Part shown: positions 19,636 through 28,182 of the stretch, in pieces | Layout: every line of letters starts with the position of its first letter | Position numbering within the stretch: position 1 is the first letter of the stretch | Assembly: GCF_017874595.1 (NCBI RefSeq) | Contig: NZ_JAGILA010000003.1 | Span: 62,001 to 126,000 of the forward strand | Direction of reading: 5' to 3' | From: Sinorhizobium kostiense | Lineage (GTDB): Bacteria; Pseudomonadota; Alphaproteobacteria; Rhizobiales; Rhizobiaceae | Length of the DNA: 64,000 bases | The notes under the pieces: model-generated | Told to the model about the DNA's origin: nothing | Seen by the model: only the letters and a program-made list of their open reading frames with translations | The model's database searches: none | Program-made: the position numbers and the translations under genes

Positions 19636-20263
19636 ACACAACCTCTCGAATGTCTTCAGGCCTTCCCAGCAGAGCACCATGCATTCCAGCGCTCTGCGCA
19701 CCTTGCAGATCGCAGATCGCGTGGTCACCCACGTGCAGGATGTTATTGGCCGCAACGTCACACGACTTGATGATTTTCTTAAAGAAGGCTTTCTTCGGTT
19801 TTGCATATCCAAGCAAATCAGAATAGATTCCGAACCGAAACACGCATCCAAACGAGCTCTCAAGAAAATCGTGCACCAATCGGCCGCTAATAAAGCTCGA
19901 GTTGCTGCCAAGTGACAGCGCATATCCGTCTTCGACCAACGCCTGGATTAGTCTTACGGTAGTATCCAATACAATTGGTTTGCAGTTCTCAAAAATGTTC
20001 TCGAACGCTTTTGCGATGAGGCTGGGATCTTTGTGAACATTGCAATGCATCATAAGCAGACGGATATTTTCGAACAGAGATGGAGCGTACCCAGTTTCGA
20101 TAGCGTGTTGATTCACCCACCTCTTGACCTCGGCGTATGCATTCCTGACAGTTGCTTCTTCTGTATGAAAACAAGCCGCAAGAAACTTCGTCCTCGTCAG
20201 CGCATGGCTTGGGTTTGGCAGTACGAGAGTGTTCCAGACGTCGAAAGAAATGTGACTTATCAA
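19604..20263 (-). CDS. HAD-superfamily hydrolase
   Basis: About 219 residues. Motif I is degenerate but present as SFDVWNTLV (usual DxDxT/V; the second Asp is replaced by Trp-Asn spacing), motif II is LSLGSNSSF, and motifs III/IV are YAKPKKAFF and HVGDHAICDLQGA. This is a haloacid dehalogenase-type phosphatase. The start is uncertain: TTG 20263 gives a protein beginning just before motif I, while the frame stays open upstream toward the sigma-54 promoter at 20553. It is co-transcribed with the PRTase gene, which it overlaps. Confidence 0.8.
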   Translation of the reverse strand: MISHISFDVWNTLVLPNPSHALTRTKFLAACFHTEEATVRNAYAEVKRWVNQHAIETGYAPSLFENIRLLMMHCNVHKDPSLIAKAFENIFENCKPIVLDTTVRLIQALVEDGYALSLGSNSSFISGRLVHDFLESSFGCVFRFGIYSDLLGYAKPKKAFFKKIIKSCDVAANNILHVGDHAICDLQGAQSAGMHGALLGRPEDIREVVYEAISGVCAP

Positions 20264-20552
20264 CTTGCCTTTCCGCCCGCCTTTAAAGCGCTCGGAGGGC
20301 AAGCATCTGCGGTTTGTCCGCAGCCGTCTCGGCGTCACGCGCATATGCGGCGCGGGTCCGAAACGGATCGGAGTACCCGCATCAACCACGGCGGTGTGCG
20401 TGCATCGGGAGAGATTGCCCTGCCGGTGCCGCTCTTCTCTGAAAGTGGGTTGTGGCGAACTAACATACTCCCTTTGCCTTTCATTAATTGTTCCTGACAG
20501 CGCTCGACACCTGAATGTCCGGGCGATATCCATCTGCTTGTGGCTGAGAATG

Positions 20553-20569
20553 AGCAAACGTCGTGCCAA
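20553..20569 (-). promoter_or_regulatory. Sigma-54 (RpoN) promoter for the HAD-PRTase operon
   Basis: Reverse strand reads TTGGCACGACGTTTGCT, a full consensus match (TTGGCACG-N4-TTGCT) with the required ten bases between GG and GC. It points at the HAD gene 290 bases downstream and has a NifA-type upstream site at 20689-20704. Confidence 0.85.
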
Positions 20570-20688
20570 CCGCGCTCGGGCGTCTCGGCGGTGGATTTTT
20601 GCTAGTTATGACAAAGGGTCCCATGATGATTGGGATAGCGATGCCGCCGAACAAGGCTGCGTCGATAACCGCACAATTCGACAGGTGG

Positions 20689-20704
20689 TGTCGAATTTCG
20701 GACA
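20689..20704. promoter_or_regulatory. NifA upstream activator sequence
   Basis: TGTCGAATTTCGGACA fits TGT-N10-ACA exactly and lies about 130 bases upstream of the -24 element of the minus-strand sigma-54 promoter at 20553, the usual distance for NifA activation by DNA looping. Confidence 0.78.
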
Positions 20705-20766
20705 TGCCCCAAATGGGATACGACCTGCGGTGCGCATGAAACAAGCTCGTCGTCAGCCAAGGAAAA

Positions 20767-21064
20767 TCATCTCCAGGTGCGCAGGATGCCAAGCAGCTGC
20801 CGGTCCAGCGTCACGCCGTAAAAGAACCGCAGCGCGCAAACCGTCTGGTTGAGCGCCGGCCAGGAGATGCCCTGCGACACCAGGTACATCTGGAAGGCGC
20901 GCACATCCTCCAGTCCCAGCCGCTCCGGCGAGCGGCCGAAATACCGGCTGAACTTTGTCACGGCATGCAGGTAGGATCGTTGCGTGGCCGGCGACAGGTT
21001 GCGGGAGCGTCATGTCGTCGATCATGCGGCGGCGCAGCGGGCTCACCGCTGCCGGAGCGTTCAT
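20767..21064 (-). pseudogene. XerD-like integrase, 5' fragment with frameshift
   Basis: Reading leftward from ATG 21064: MNAPAAVSPLRRRMIDDMTL, then after one extra C the next frame continues RNLSPATQRSYLHAVTKF, GRSPERLGLEDVRAFQMYLV and LRFFYGVTLDR before losing similarity near 20790. This is the N-terminal SAM-like domain of the tyrosine recombinase carried by IS91-type elements. The catalytic domain is missing, so it is a dead fragment, and the break marks an old rearrangement point. Confidence 0.78.
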
Positions 21065-21069
21065 CGGTC

Positions 21070-21122
21070 GGTCTCCTGGTCAGGGGTTGGTTCTCAACAC
21101 CCCAACATTCCATCAGGAGACC
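21070..21122. repeat. Inverted repeat upstream of the integrase fragment
   Basis: Arms GGTCTCCTG (21070-21078) and CAGGAGACC (21114-21122) are perfect complements, with a smaller GGGGTTG/CAACACCCC hairpin inside. It lies directly upstream of the dead integrase start, so it may be an end or operator of the parent element. Confidence 0.5.
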
Positions 21123-21195
21123 GCGCCTCCAAACACTCACCTCTCCCGCGTCAGCGGGTTAGTTCAATTCTGAATCCGAAAAATCGCGACGCGCT

Positions 21196-21816
21196 TTAGA
21201 GGCGGTAGGTGAGCATTTTTATGCCGAAGCCGATTAGCAACATTCCAGCAATTCGGTCAATCCAAGCTCCGGACTTCTTGTAAGCTGCTTGCGCAGGCGG
21301 AGACGACATGAGCATGGCCACAGATCCGTACCACACCATTTCCAACATAAAGCCGCCCAACAACACGATGAGCTTTACGGACATATCTGCATCGACCGGA
21401 ATTGTAGCGGCATACAATCCCAGGAAAAACGTGATGCCTTTTGGATTGGTTAATTCAACCAAAGTTCCCAGGCGGAAACCGGACCACAACGTGCCGGTGG
21501 GTGGAGGCGGGGTGTTATCTCCAGAAGAAGAGACAAGCCAACCGGAAAGGCCAAGATAGACGAGGTAAAGACCCCCAACGATCTGGATAGCGGTAGCAAA
21601 CCAGTCCACACGTACAATCAGCACTGCGAGGCCAGTCATTGAAAGAACGGCATAGAACGTGGCGGCTAAAGACAGTCCAAGAGTTGCCCCCAAAGCTGAT
21701 GGCAGAGCACCCGATATCGCTAGTCGCGAAACCAAGGCAAAGTTTGGACCTGGGCTTATGATCACGATGGCATAGAGACCCAATGTCGTCAGAATGGTCC
21801 AAATACTGTCTTGCAT
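21196..21816 (-). CDS. LysE/RhtB-family exporter
   Basis: A 206-residue inner-membrane protein with about six hydrophobic segments. The N-terminal ISPGPNFALVSR is the family signature (PGPN), and ELTNPKGITFFLGLY and the C-terminal DRIAGMLLIGFGIKML are typical. LysE/RhtB members export amino acids and analogues. It lies 36 bases downstream of the MocR gene on the same strand and is divergent from a rhizobitoxine-like pathway, so export of that enol-ether amino acid, or self-protection, is a reasonable guess. Confidence 0.92.
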   Translation of the reverse strand: MQDSIWTILTTLGLYAIVIISPGPNFALVSRLAISGALPSALGATLGLSLAATFYAVLSMTGLAVLIVRVDWFATAIQIVGGLYLVYLGLSGWLVSSSGDNTPPPPTGTLWSGFRLGTLVELTNPKGITFFLGLYAATIPVDADMSVKLIVLLGGFMLEMVWYGSVAMLMSSPPAQAAYKKSGAWIDRIAGMLLIGFGIKMLTYRL

Positions 21817-21852
21817 CGGCGCCTATCCGGTCGACCTTCGACCGACTCCTTG

Positions 21853-23220
21853 TTAAACATGGGATCTCTGCGGCCTTCCAGCGAGCGCAGAATTCTTGAG
21901 AATGGCTGACAGCTTTTCTAAAGCTGTCTTGAGATCGGAAAGCTCGGGACCTCCCACACACAGCCTGACGCCTCCGTCGTTGGCATCGGGATCGACCGCC
22001 GTAGCCGCGGGCGGGGTCACATGTATGCCGATGGCGCGGCTTGCCGCGACGAAATTGTCGGCTTCACGACGTGCCATCGGCAGCCAGATATGAAAGCCTT
22101 CATGGTCAGGAAAAACTGCCACGTCGCCAAGCTGGGATCTCGCCAGATCTAATCTTCTTGAAGATTCAACCTTAATTGATTTGCGAAGGGTTTGGGCTAT
22201 TCCGCTTGAAAGCCATTCGGCCATGACCGCACAGGAAAAAGGCGATACCATCGATGACGTTGCGGACAGCGCGACCTCGGCCTTATCGACATAATGATGT
22301 GGTGCAACCAGAGAACCAATACGCAAACCTGGACTGACTGTTTTGGATAGGCTGTTGACATAGAAGGTCCGCTCGGGCGCCAACATTGCGATTGGCGGAA
22401 AACCTGACGAACCGAGGGAATACACATCGTCCTCAATGATCAGGGCGTCATGCTTTCGGCAGACATCCGCAATTTCATGCCGACGGCGTTCTCCCATGGT
22501 TGCCGTTGTCGGATTTTGCATTGTGGGCGTCACATAGACAACACCGCCGCTCGTCCGTCCCAAAGCCTCGTCGAGCGCTTCAGATTGCATACCTTCCCTA
22601 TCTGTTTCCACGCCGACTAAGCGGTGAGAGGTATGACGCGTCAGCGAGATTACTCCGGGATAAGTTTGCGACTCTGTGATGATCGTTCCGCCCGGTTTAC
22701 TCGCGACAGCGAGAGCGACCGACAACGCCTGTTGTGCTCCATTGCATAGAAGGAGTTGTTCCACCTTCATCTGCATACCGAGCCAGGCGAGCCATTGTGC
22801 CATCTGCCTGCGGTGCTCAAAGTACCCTCCGTCGGGCGGATACCGAGCAAACAGATCCGCATCGATGTTCCGTGAGATGTTCAAAAGCGTCCTTGCGAGC
22901 ATTTGCTGGCCTACTATTCGCGGCGGCGCGTTCACACTGAGGTCAATGACAGCTTCTCTTGATCCCGGAAGTGCGGCCACAAACGTGCCTCGTCCTTTTT
23001 CGCTCCGTACCAATCCGCGGCGCTCGAGGATGGCATAAGCCTTTGTCGCCGTTCCGATTCCGATGCCCAAGCGATAGGCAACCTCACGGTGGGGCGGCAG
23101 GCGATCGTTTGCCGCGAGCCTTCCTTCGAGAATATCGTCTGCCAAGGCTCTCACGAGCCGTTCACTTGGTGGGGCGTTCATAACAACGAGATACGGCTCC
23201 CATGGGGATTTGAGAAGCAT
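21853..23220 (-). CDS. MocR-family regulator (GntR DNA-binding domain fused to aminotransferase)
   Basis: About 455 residues: a GntR winged helix (about 20-80; LPPHREVAYRLGIGIGTATKAY) joined to a fold-type I aminotransferase domain with MQNPTTATMG, EDDVYSLG and the PLP lysine in NSLSKTVSPGLRIG. MocR/PdxR proteins sense an amino compound through PLP and bind paired direct repeats. ATG 23220 is chosen because GGAG lies just upstream and the GTG at 23250 sits inside a palindrome. It is divergent from the rtx-like genes, with two AGTGTC(C/T)CAT repeats between them. Confidence 0.9.
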   Translation of the reverse strand: MLLKSPWEPYLVVMNAPPSERLVRALADDILEGRLAANDRLPPHREVAYRLGIGIGTATKAYAILERRGLVRSEKGRGTFVAALPGSREAVIDLSVNAPPRIVGQQMLARTLLNISRNIDADLFARYPPDGGYFEHRRQMAQWLAWLGMQMKVEQLLLCNGAQQALSVALAVASKPGGTIITESQTYPGVISLTRHTSHRLVGVETDREGMQSEALDEALGRTSGGVVYVTPTMQNPTTATMGERRRHEIADVCRKHDALIIEDDVYSLGSSGFPPIAMLAPERTFYVNSLSKTVSPGLRIGSLVAPHHYVDKAEVALSATSSMVSPFSCAVMAEWLSSGIAQTLRKSIKVESSRRLDLARSQLGDVAVFPDHEGFHIWLPMARREADNFVAASRAIGIHVTPPAATAVDPDANDGGVRLCVGGPELSDLKTALEKLSAILKNSALAGRPQRSHV

Positions 23221-23235
23221 ATCAACTCCAAAAAT

Positions 23236-23278
23236 AGTGTCCCATGACACTTTTATCGTGGCGGGCGAAGTGTCTCAT
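23236..23278. promoter_or_regulatory. Probable MocR operator: paired direct repeats
   Basis: AGTGTCCCAT at 23236 and AGTGTCTCAT at 23269 are direct repeats exactly 33 bases apart, about three helical turns. The first also forms a palindrome, AGTGTC-N4-GACACT (23236-23251). MocR/PdxR regulators typically bind such repeats between divergent genes, so this is a likely control site for both the MocR-LysE and rtx-like transcripts. Confidence 0.65.
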
Positions 23279-23423
23279 GCATTACTCATTTCGGCAACGA
23301 ACTATCCCACAGTCGAGGAGATCGAAACTGAACTGCTGAACCTTTCGCTCCGAAAGACAGGAGATAAGGGATCTCCGATCGCCTGTTGGTGGAAACACTG
23401 TCGTGTTTAACAGGAGTCATTCT

Positions 23424-24524
23424 ATGCAGGAAACGTGTCTTTTCACTCCCGGGCCACTGAGCCTTTCCTCCGATGTGAAGGACGCCATGAGGGTGGATTT
23501 GGGGTCGAGAGATGAGACCTTTAAGCAAGTCACGCAACGGGTAAGAGACCGCCTGCTACACATTTCCGGCACTGATAAGTCTCACTCTGCCGTTCTGATG
23601 CAGGGTAGTGGTACTTTCGCGCTGGAGGCAGCGCTGGCCACCTTTCTCGGAGCCACAGACAAAGCCCTTGTCTGTATCAACGGGCTTTATGGCGAACGCA
23701 TCGCAAGAATTCTTGAAAAGAGCGGCAAGAATTTTGAGACACTTCTGTGTTCCGCCGCGTTGCCGATAGATGTGGCTGCCGTGGAGCGCATCATTTGCCG
23801 CGATAAGCAGTTTACTCACCTCTGTTTCGTCCATTGCGAAACCACAACCGGACTCATCAACCCGGTAAAGAGCCTCTTGGAGATCGGTCGACGCAACGGT
23901 CTCGTCACGGTGGTGGATGCAATGAGTTCCTTCGGCGGGCTCCGACTTGATGATGACATCGACATTCTGGTTTCCTCGGGAAACAAATGCATAGAAGCAC
24001 CCGCTGGTGTTGCTTTCGCAATCGTCTCCAACCGGCTACTCGCCTCTGGGAAATCCAGTGCGCGATCGTTTTGCTTCGACATGATGGATCAGTGGCAGCA
24101 CTTTGAACAGCACCGCGAGTGGCGCACGACTCCCCCGACCCATATCGTACAAGCTTTTGATAAAGCTCTCGAAAGGCTGATCGAGGAAGGCATCCCCGCG
24201 AGGAATGCGCGATATTCGAGAGTTCAGGAAAAACTCCTCAGGGGCATGAGGGCGCTCGGGTTTAAAACCATCATCCCCCAGGAACATCAATCACCGATCT
24301 GCTTGGCTTTTTGCTCAATTGAACTGGTACCCGACGAGGCTGCATTCGCGGCCTACTATGGAGCACTCGCTCAGCAGGGCATCTACATCTACGCAAAGTT
24401 TCATGAGCCGACAACCACGTTCCGCATAGGATGCATCGGCCAGATTCAAGACTTTTGGATTGACAAATTACTGGCGGTAACGGCCGCACATTTTCGTATT
24501 TCGCCTTCGATATTGGCCGCTTAG
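23424..24524 (+). CDS. rtxA: RtxA N-half-like aminotransferase (PhnW/serine-glyoxylate type)
   Basis: A 366-residue PLP enzyme of the serine-pyruvate/2-aminoethylphosphonate aminotransferase group: FTPGPLSLSSDVKDAM, QGSGTFALEAAL, VDAMSSFGG and the PLP lysine in VSSGNKCIEAPAG. ATG 23424 follows AGGAG; the GTG at 23403 is unlikely. Alone it would be called PhnW, but it is immediately followed by a MetY-type gene and a desaturase. In Bradyrhizobium elkanii, RtxA fuses an aminotransferase of this kind to an O-acetylhomoserine sulfhydrylase-like half. Here the halves are separate genes 21 bases apart. The expected role is making serinol (or its phosphate) from a dihydroxyacetone precursor. Confidence 0.78.
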   Translation: MQETCLFTPGPLSLSSDVKDAMRVDLGSRDETFKQVTQRVRDRLLHISGTDKSHSAVLMQGSGTFALEAALATFLGATDKALVCINGLYGERIARILEKSGKNFETLLCSAALPIDVAAVERIICRDKQFTHLCFVHCETTTGLINPVKSLLEIGRRNGLVTVVDAMSSFGGLRLDDDIDILVSSGNKCIEAPAGVAFAIVSNRLLASGKSSARSFCFDMMDQWQHFEQHREWRTTPPTHIVQAFDKALERLIEEGIPARNARYSRVQEKLLRGMRALGFKTIIPQEHQSPICLAFCSIELVPDEAAFAAYYGALAQQGIYIYAKFHEPTTTFRIGCIGQIQDFWIDKLLAVTAAHFRISPSILAA

Positions 24525-24545
24525 GTCAACTGCAGGAGAACCGCA

Positions 24546-25880
24546 ATGCTCAAGAAGAACGACGCGCAAGGACACTCGGTCCACCCGGCGACCGCATCAC
24601 TGCATGCAGGTTTCAGAAGTGACCCTACGACCAAGGCTGTCTGCGTGCCAATCTATCAGAACACAGCATACGAGCTTGACGGCGATCTCTCGAAAATTGC
24701 TGACATCTACAACGTAAAAGAAGACGGATACACTTACACCCGCATTATCAATCCGACGACGAGGGCACTCGAGACCCGGTTTGCTGCCGTAGACAACGCT
24801 GCCGACTGCTTGGCTGTCGCATCCGGTCAGGCCGCTACATTTATTGCCCTTGCCAACCTTTGCAGTGGTCAGCCAGGCGATAATATCGTCGCGGCTCCCT
24901 TCCTCTACGGAAACACATGGAATCTGCTTCATAACACTTTTCGCAGGTTCGGCATCGAGACCCGAACCGCCGCGAACTCCGAACCGGCCGAGTTCGAAAA
25001 GCACGTTGACGACCGCACTATTTGTCTTTTCGGCGAATGTGTTTCCAATCCGATCCTTGATCCGTTGCCAGTGCGTAGCTTGGCAGAGATCGGCCGGAAA
25101 AGAGGAATTCCGGTCGTCGTGGATAACACCACCACGCCGTTGGTCTGCCGACCTTCGAATCTTGGCGCAGCCATGGCGACCTACTCGGCAACGAAGTATA
25201 TTTGCGGGCATGGCACCACTCTCGGTGGTTTGATTTCGGACTACGGAAGTTTTCCTTTCCAGCAATATCCCGATAGGTTTCCCTTGTTTTCGGCTCCCGA
25301 TGAGGCGCATGGCGGAATCCTTTGGCACCAGGCCGTGCAGGAGGTCAACGATCTGGGAAAGAGCGCGGCGCTATTGAAGGCGCGAATGACTTGGCTTCGT
25401 GATACTGGGCCATGCGCCAGCCCGTTCAACAGCTTCCAGCTCTTGCAAGGACTTGAGACATTGCACCTGCGCATGCGTCAGCATTGCGAGAATGCCGAAA
25501 TTGTGGCCGACATGCTCAACAATCACCCAAAGGTTGTGCGCGTGACCCATCCGTCCCACTTTACGGGGAGGAAAAGGGAACTCGCGGACGATCTGTTCGA
25601 CAAGCGTTATGGCTACGGCGCCATGCTCATGTTCGAAGTTAAAGATGCAGCGAGCGGGCGAGCGCTCATTGAGAACGTTGAGATGATCTATCACGTTTCG
25701 AACGTCGGCGACGCTCGCACTCTCATTACCCATCCCGTTTCGACAACCCATACGACGGTCCCCCGGGAAAAAAGAATGGCCGCTGGCATCAATGACGGAA
25801 CGATACGTCTTTGTGTTGGCCTTGAGCATGCGGATGACATCATCCGCGATTTGGAACGAGCCCTTTCGGCTGTGAACTGA
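24546..25880 (+). CDS. rtxA: RtxA C-half-like O-acetylhomoserine sulfhydrylase family enzyme
   Basis: A 444-residue Cys/Met-metabolism PLP enzyme of the MetY group: ATASLHAGFRSDPTT, the YTRIINPTTRALE motif, SGQAATFIAL, VDNTTTPL and the PLP lysine in YSATKYICGHGTTLGG, ending SVGLEH-like (LCVGLEHADDIIRDLERAL). The C-terminal half of Bradyrhizobium RtxA has the same size and family. In rhizobitoxine synthesis it is thought to join serinol to an activated homoserine, giving dihydrorhizobitoxine. Strong AGGAG upstream. Ordinary methionine synthesis is the alternative, but the neighbours argue for the rtx role. Confidence 0.82.
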   Translation: MLKKNDAQGHSVHPATASLHAGFRSDPTTKAVCVPIYQNTAYELDGDLSKIADIYNVKEDGYTYTRIINPTTRALETRFAAVDNAADCLAVASGQAATFIALANLCSGQPGDNIVAAPFLYGNTWNLLHNTFRRFGIETRTAANSEPAEFEKHVDDRTICLFGECVSNPILDPLPVRSLAEIGRKRGIPVVVDNTTTPLVCRPSNLGAAMATYSATKYICGHGTTLGGLISDYGSFPFQQYPDRFPLFSAPDEAHGGILWHQAVQEVNDLGKSAALLKARMTWLRDTGPCASPFNSFQLLQGLETLHLRMRQHCENAEIVADMLNNHPKVVRVTHPSHFTGRKRELADDLFDKRYGYGAMLMFEVKDAASGRALIENVEMIYHVSNVGDARTLITHPVSTTHTTVPREKRMAAGINDGTIRLCVGLEHADDIIRDLERALSAVN

Positions 25881-25904
25881 TTCCAACGAACTCCGGAGTG
25901 AATC

Positions 25905-26969
25905 ATGACTGATCGAGATGTTTGGCCTCTGAAGGATGGTCGATACGAAAGCGTACGCTTTCCTTCTGACGTGAAAAAGTCACTGGCTGCATTGCGCACG
26001 AACAACTTCACCGGCGCACTCTACATTGCGAAGGACTATGCAGTCATCAGCGCTTTCGCCATTCTGGCGTCGCAGGTTTCCTGGTGGTTCTATCCACTGG
26101 CCTTATTGTTTATAGGGGCGCACCAACGTGGTTTAACCACCATCGCGCACGATGCGGCGCACAAGACCCTCGCAAGGAACGCTAAACTAAATTATTTCCT
26201 CGGCATCGTATTCGCGGCCTATCCGCTCTTCCAGCGGCATTGGGCCTACCGCGTCTCGCACGTTCATCTACACCATCCGCATTTGGGTGACCCGGAGAAA
26301 GATCCAGATCTGAAATTTTTTGTGGAGAATGGAATTTACGACGTGCGTCATCCCAACAAGTATCTCTGGGATATCGTTATTTTCCCGCTGATTGGGGGGG
26401 CGACGCTCGCCTACCTGAAATACATTTTTACCTACAGATTCAAGGTGGTAGCGACTGATGGCGATGAAGTCGACAAAACTGGCGTCCTTGTCGACCGGTG
26501 GGGTTTTGCAGCTTTTTGGCTGGCAGTAGTCAGTGGGTCGATCGCGTTCGGGTTTTTCGACGAACTAATATTGTTCTGGATCATTCCCTATCTGACGACG
26601 TTTCAGATCATAGGATGGTTTACTGAGATCGCTGAGCATTCTCCCATGTGCGAAGTGGAAGATACGAACCTCTACCTAACAAGAAATAGGAAAGGCAATT
26701 TCATAGAGCGCATACTCTTCGGGGTAAATCTGGATGAGTATCACCTGGAACATCACCTCTCGCCGGGTATTCCTTTCTGGTTGCTCAAGAAGGCGCAAAA
26801 AATTCGGATGGCGGATCCCGAATATCAGAGGGTGGCAGCAACTTGGGGCGGTCTATTCTGCCGGGGGCCAGAGGGGCAGCCTAGCGTCATTTCGCAGCTG
26901 ATCGCGCGTAATCGGCAGCTATATGAGACCGGGCGGCTGACAGACGGTGCCGTTGCTGGAATCGTATAG
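25905..26969 (+). CDS. rtxC: Membrane fatty-acid-desaturase-fold enzyme, RtxC-like
   Basis: A 354-residue integral-membrane di-iron enzyme. All three histidine boxes are visible: HDAAH (82-86), HVHLHH (119-124) and HLEHH (280-284), between hydrophobic segments at about 45-75, 97-110, 155-175 and 200-235. RtxC is the desaturase that introduces the enol-ether double bond turning dihydrorhizobitoxine into rhizobitoxine. The preceding MetY- and aminotransferase-type genes make that the best reading. Start ATG 25905 with CCGGAG upstream, 24 bases after the previous stop. Confidence 0.82.
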   Translation: MTDRDVWPLKDGRYESVRFPSDVKKSLAALRTNNFTGALYIAKDYAVISAFAILASQVSWWFYPLALLFIGAHQRGLTTIAHDAAHKTLARNAKLNYFLGIVFAAYPLFQRHWAYRVSHVHLHHPHLGDPEKDPDLKFFVENGIYDVRHPNKYLWDIVIFPLIGGATLAYLKYIFTYRFKVVATDGDEVDKTGVLVDRWGFAAFWLAVVSGSIAFGFFDELILFWIIPYLTTFQIIGWFTEIAEHSPMCEVEDTNLYLTRNRKGNFIERILFGVNLDEYHLEHHLSPGIPFWLLKKAQKIRMADPEYQRVAATWGGLFCRGPEGQPSVISQLIARNRQLYETGRLTDGAVAGIV

Positions 26970-26980
26970 AGGAGGAAATG

Positions 26981-27775
26981 ATGCCTCTAGTTGGAGTTGC
27001 CGCAAATCGTCTCATCGACGATGGGGTCCATAGAGAATGGGTTCGTCGGCGATATATTGATGCACTTGAAACATACGCAAACGTTGAGATCGTCATATTA
27101 CCGACTCGCTCCACTGACGACATCGAGGGAAGCCGGCGAGTTGTTGCTCGCTTGGACGGACTTGTCCTAACCGGAGACGAATCGAACGTCAGCCCAGAGT
27201 ACTTTCTTCACGCTAACACGCCGCGTCCTTCGCCGACTGAAAGCACCTACTATCGAGCGGAAACTGACCCCTACAGGGACATGATGGCGAGTTTGGTTCT
27301 TTCGGCCGCTCTAGAGAGAGGATTACCAATCCTCGGCATTTGTAGGGGGTTGCAGGAACTGAACGTCTTCTTCGGAGGCTCGCTCTATGAAGACATTTCC
27401 CTAGAGACGAACATGCTTACTCATAAAGAGGATATCTCTCTACCGCGCGATCGACAATACGACCCCGTCCATGAGGTCACCGTTCAAGACGGAGGGAAGC
27501 TGGCGCGGATTCTTGGCGGCAATGTACCGATAATCGTGAACTCCCTTCATAATCAGGGGATACGGATCTTAGCGCCTGGACTTCAGTGCGAAGCAGTTGC
27601 TGCCGATGGTTTGATAGAAGCTGCGAGCGTCTCTAGTACGGGAATCTTCCAGATGGGCGTCCAATGGCACCCGGAGTGGCATGCTGCCGATGACGTTGTC
27701 TCACGAAAGCTATTTGCAGCCTTTGGAAATGCATGTGCTGCTTTCGAAGGTAAGCGACAAGGAGACCCCGTCTAG
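26981..27775 (+). CDS. Class I glutamine amidotransferase-like hydrolase (PuuD / peptidase C26)
   Basis: A 264-residue gamma-glutamyl hydrolase of the PuuD type. The nucleophile is in GICRGLQELNV, and the His-Glu pair in QWHPEWH. VLTGDESNVSPEYF and VNSLHNQGI are also family features. It would hydrolyse a gamma-glutamyl amide. As the last gene of the rtx-like operon it may remove a gamma-glutamyl protecting group from an intermediate or detoxify the product; no gamma-glutamyl synthetase is nearby. ATG 26981 fits the GGAGGA spacing better than ATG 26978. The 3' end abuts a truncated IS element. Confidence 0.86.
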   Translation: MPLVGVAANRLIDDGVHREWVRRRYIDALETYANVEIVILPTRSTDDIEGSRRVVARLDGLVLTGDESNVSPEYFLHANTPRPSPTESTYYRAETDPYRDMMASLVLSAALERGLPILGICRGLQELNVFFGGSLYEDISLETNMLTHKEDISLPRDRQYDPVHEVTVQDGGKLARILGGNVPIIVNSLHNQGIRILAPGLQCEAVAADGLIEAASVSSTGIFQMGVQWHPEWHAADDVVSRKLFAAFGNACAAFEGKRQGDPV

Positions 27776-28068
27776 CAGCATAATTCTTCGCCGCAGAGAT
27801 ATTGGAAATAGGGGTTTTCCACCCAGCGGGCGCACAGCTCCTCGTCCGACAGGTCGAACGTATGTTTGAGGATCGCCAACCCCGCCATCAACCGCGGCGG
27901 CATGCCGGGGCCGTCGCAATAGACCTCGCCGAAGCGCCGCTCCAGAAACGGCCAGTCGATCGCCTGCGCCAGCCGCACCAGCTCGTGCTTCATGTTGATA
28001 ATCTGATCCAGCCGGGAGCGGAACAGATCTTGCTCCCCCGTCTCGTGCCGCTCGCGTGGTCTCGACAT
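27772..28068 (-). pseudogene. IS5-like transposase, N-terminal fragment
   Basis: A 98-residue remnant: HELVRLAQAIDWPFLERRF, GMPPRLMAGLAILKHTF and ELCARWVENPYFQYLCGEE are the N-terminal domain of an IS5-like transposase. Similarity stops at CGEE and the frame ends in the tail of the preceding gene. The DDE catalytic domain is missing, so the element is dead and cut exactly at the right end of the rtx-like operon. Confidence 0.82.
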
Positions 28069-28143
28069 CGCCGCTCCTCGATTTCACCACCGCTAAAACG
28101 AGTGAATCACGCCTTGCGGAGGGGCGCAAACCGCAAAATCAAA

Positions 28144-28182
28144 TTGCAAGAAAAGCGCACTCAATGAGCGCTTTTCTTGCAA
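28144..28182. repeat. Perfect 15-bp inverted repeat (hairpin)
   Basis: Arms TTGCAAGAAAAGCGC and GCGCTTTTCTTGCAA with a nine-base spacer. It lies just upstream of the truncated transposase. It could be an IS end or a stable RNA hairpin; the T-rich right arm could also terminate leftward or rightward transcription. Confidence 0.6.
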
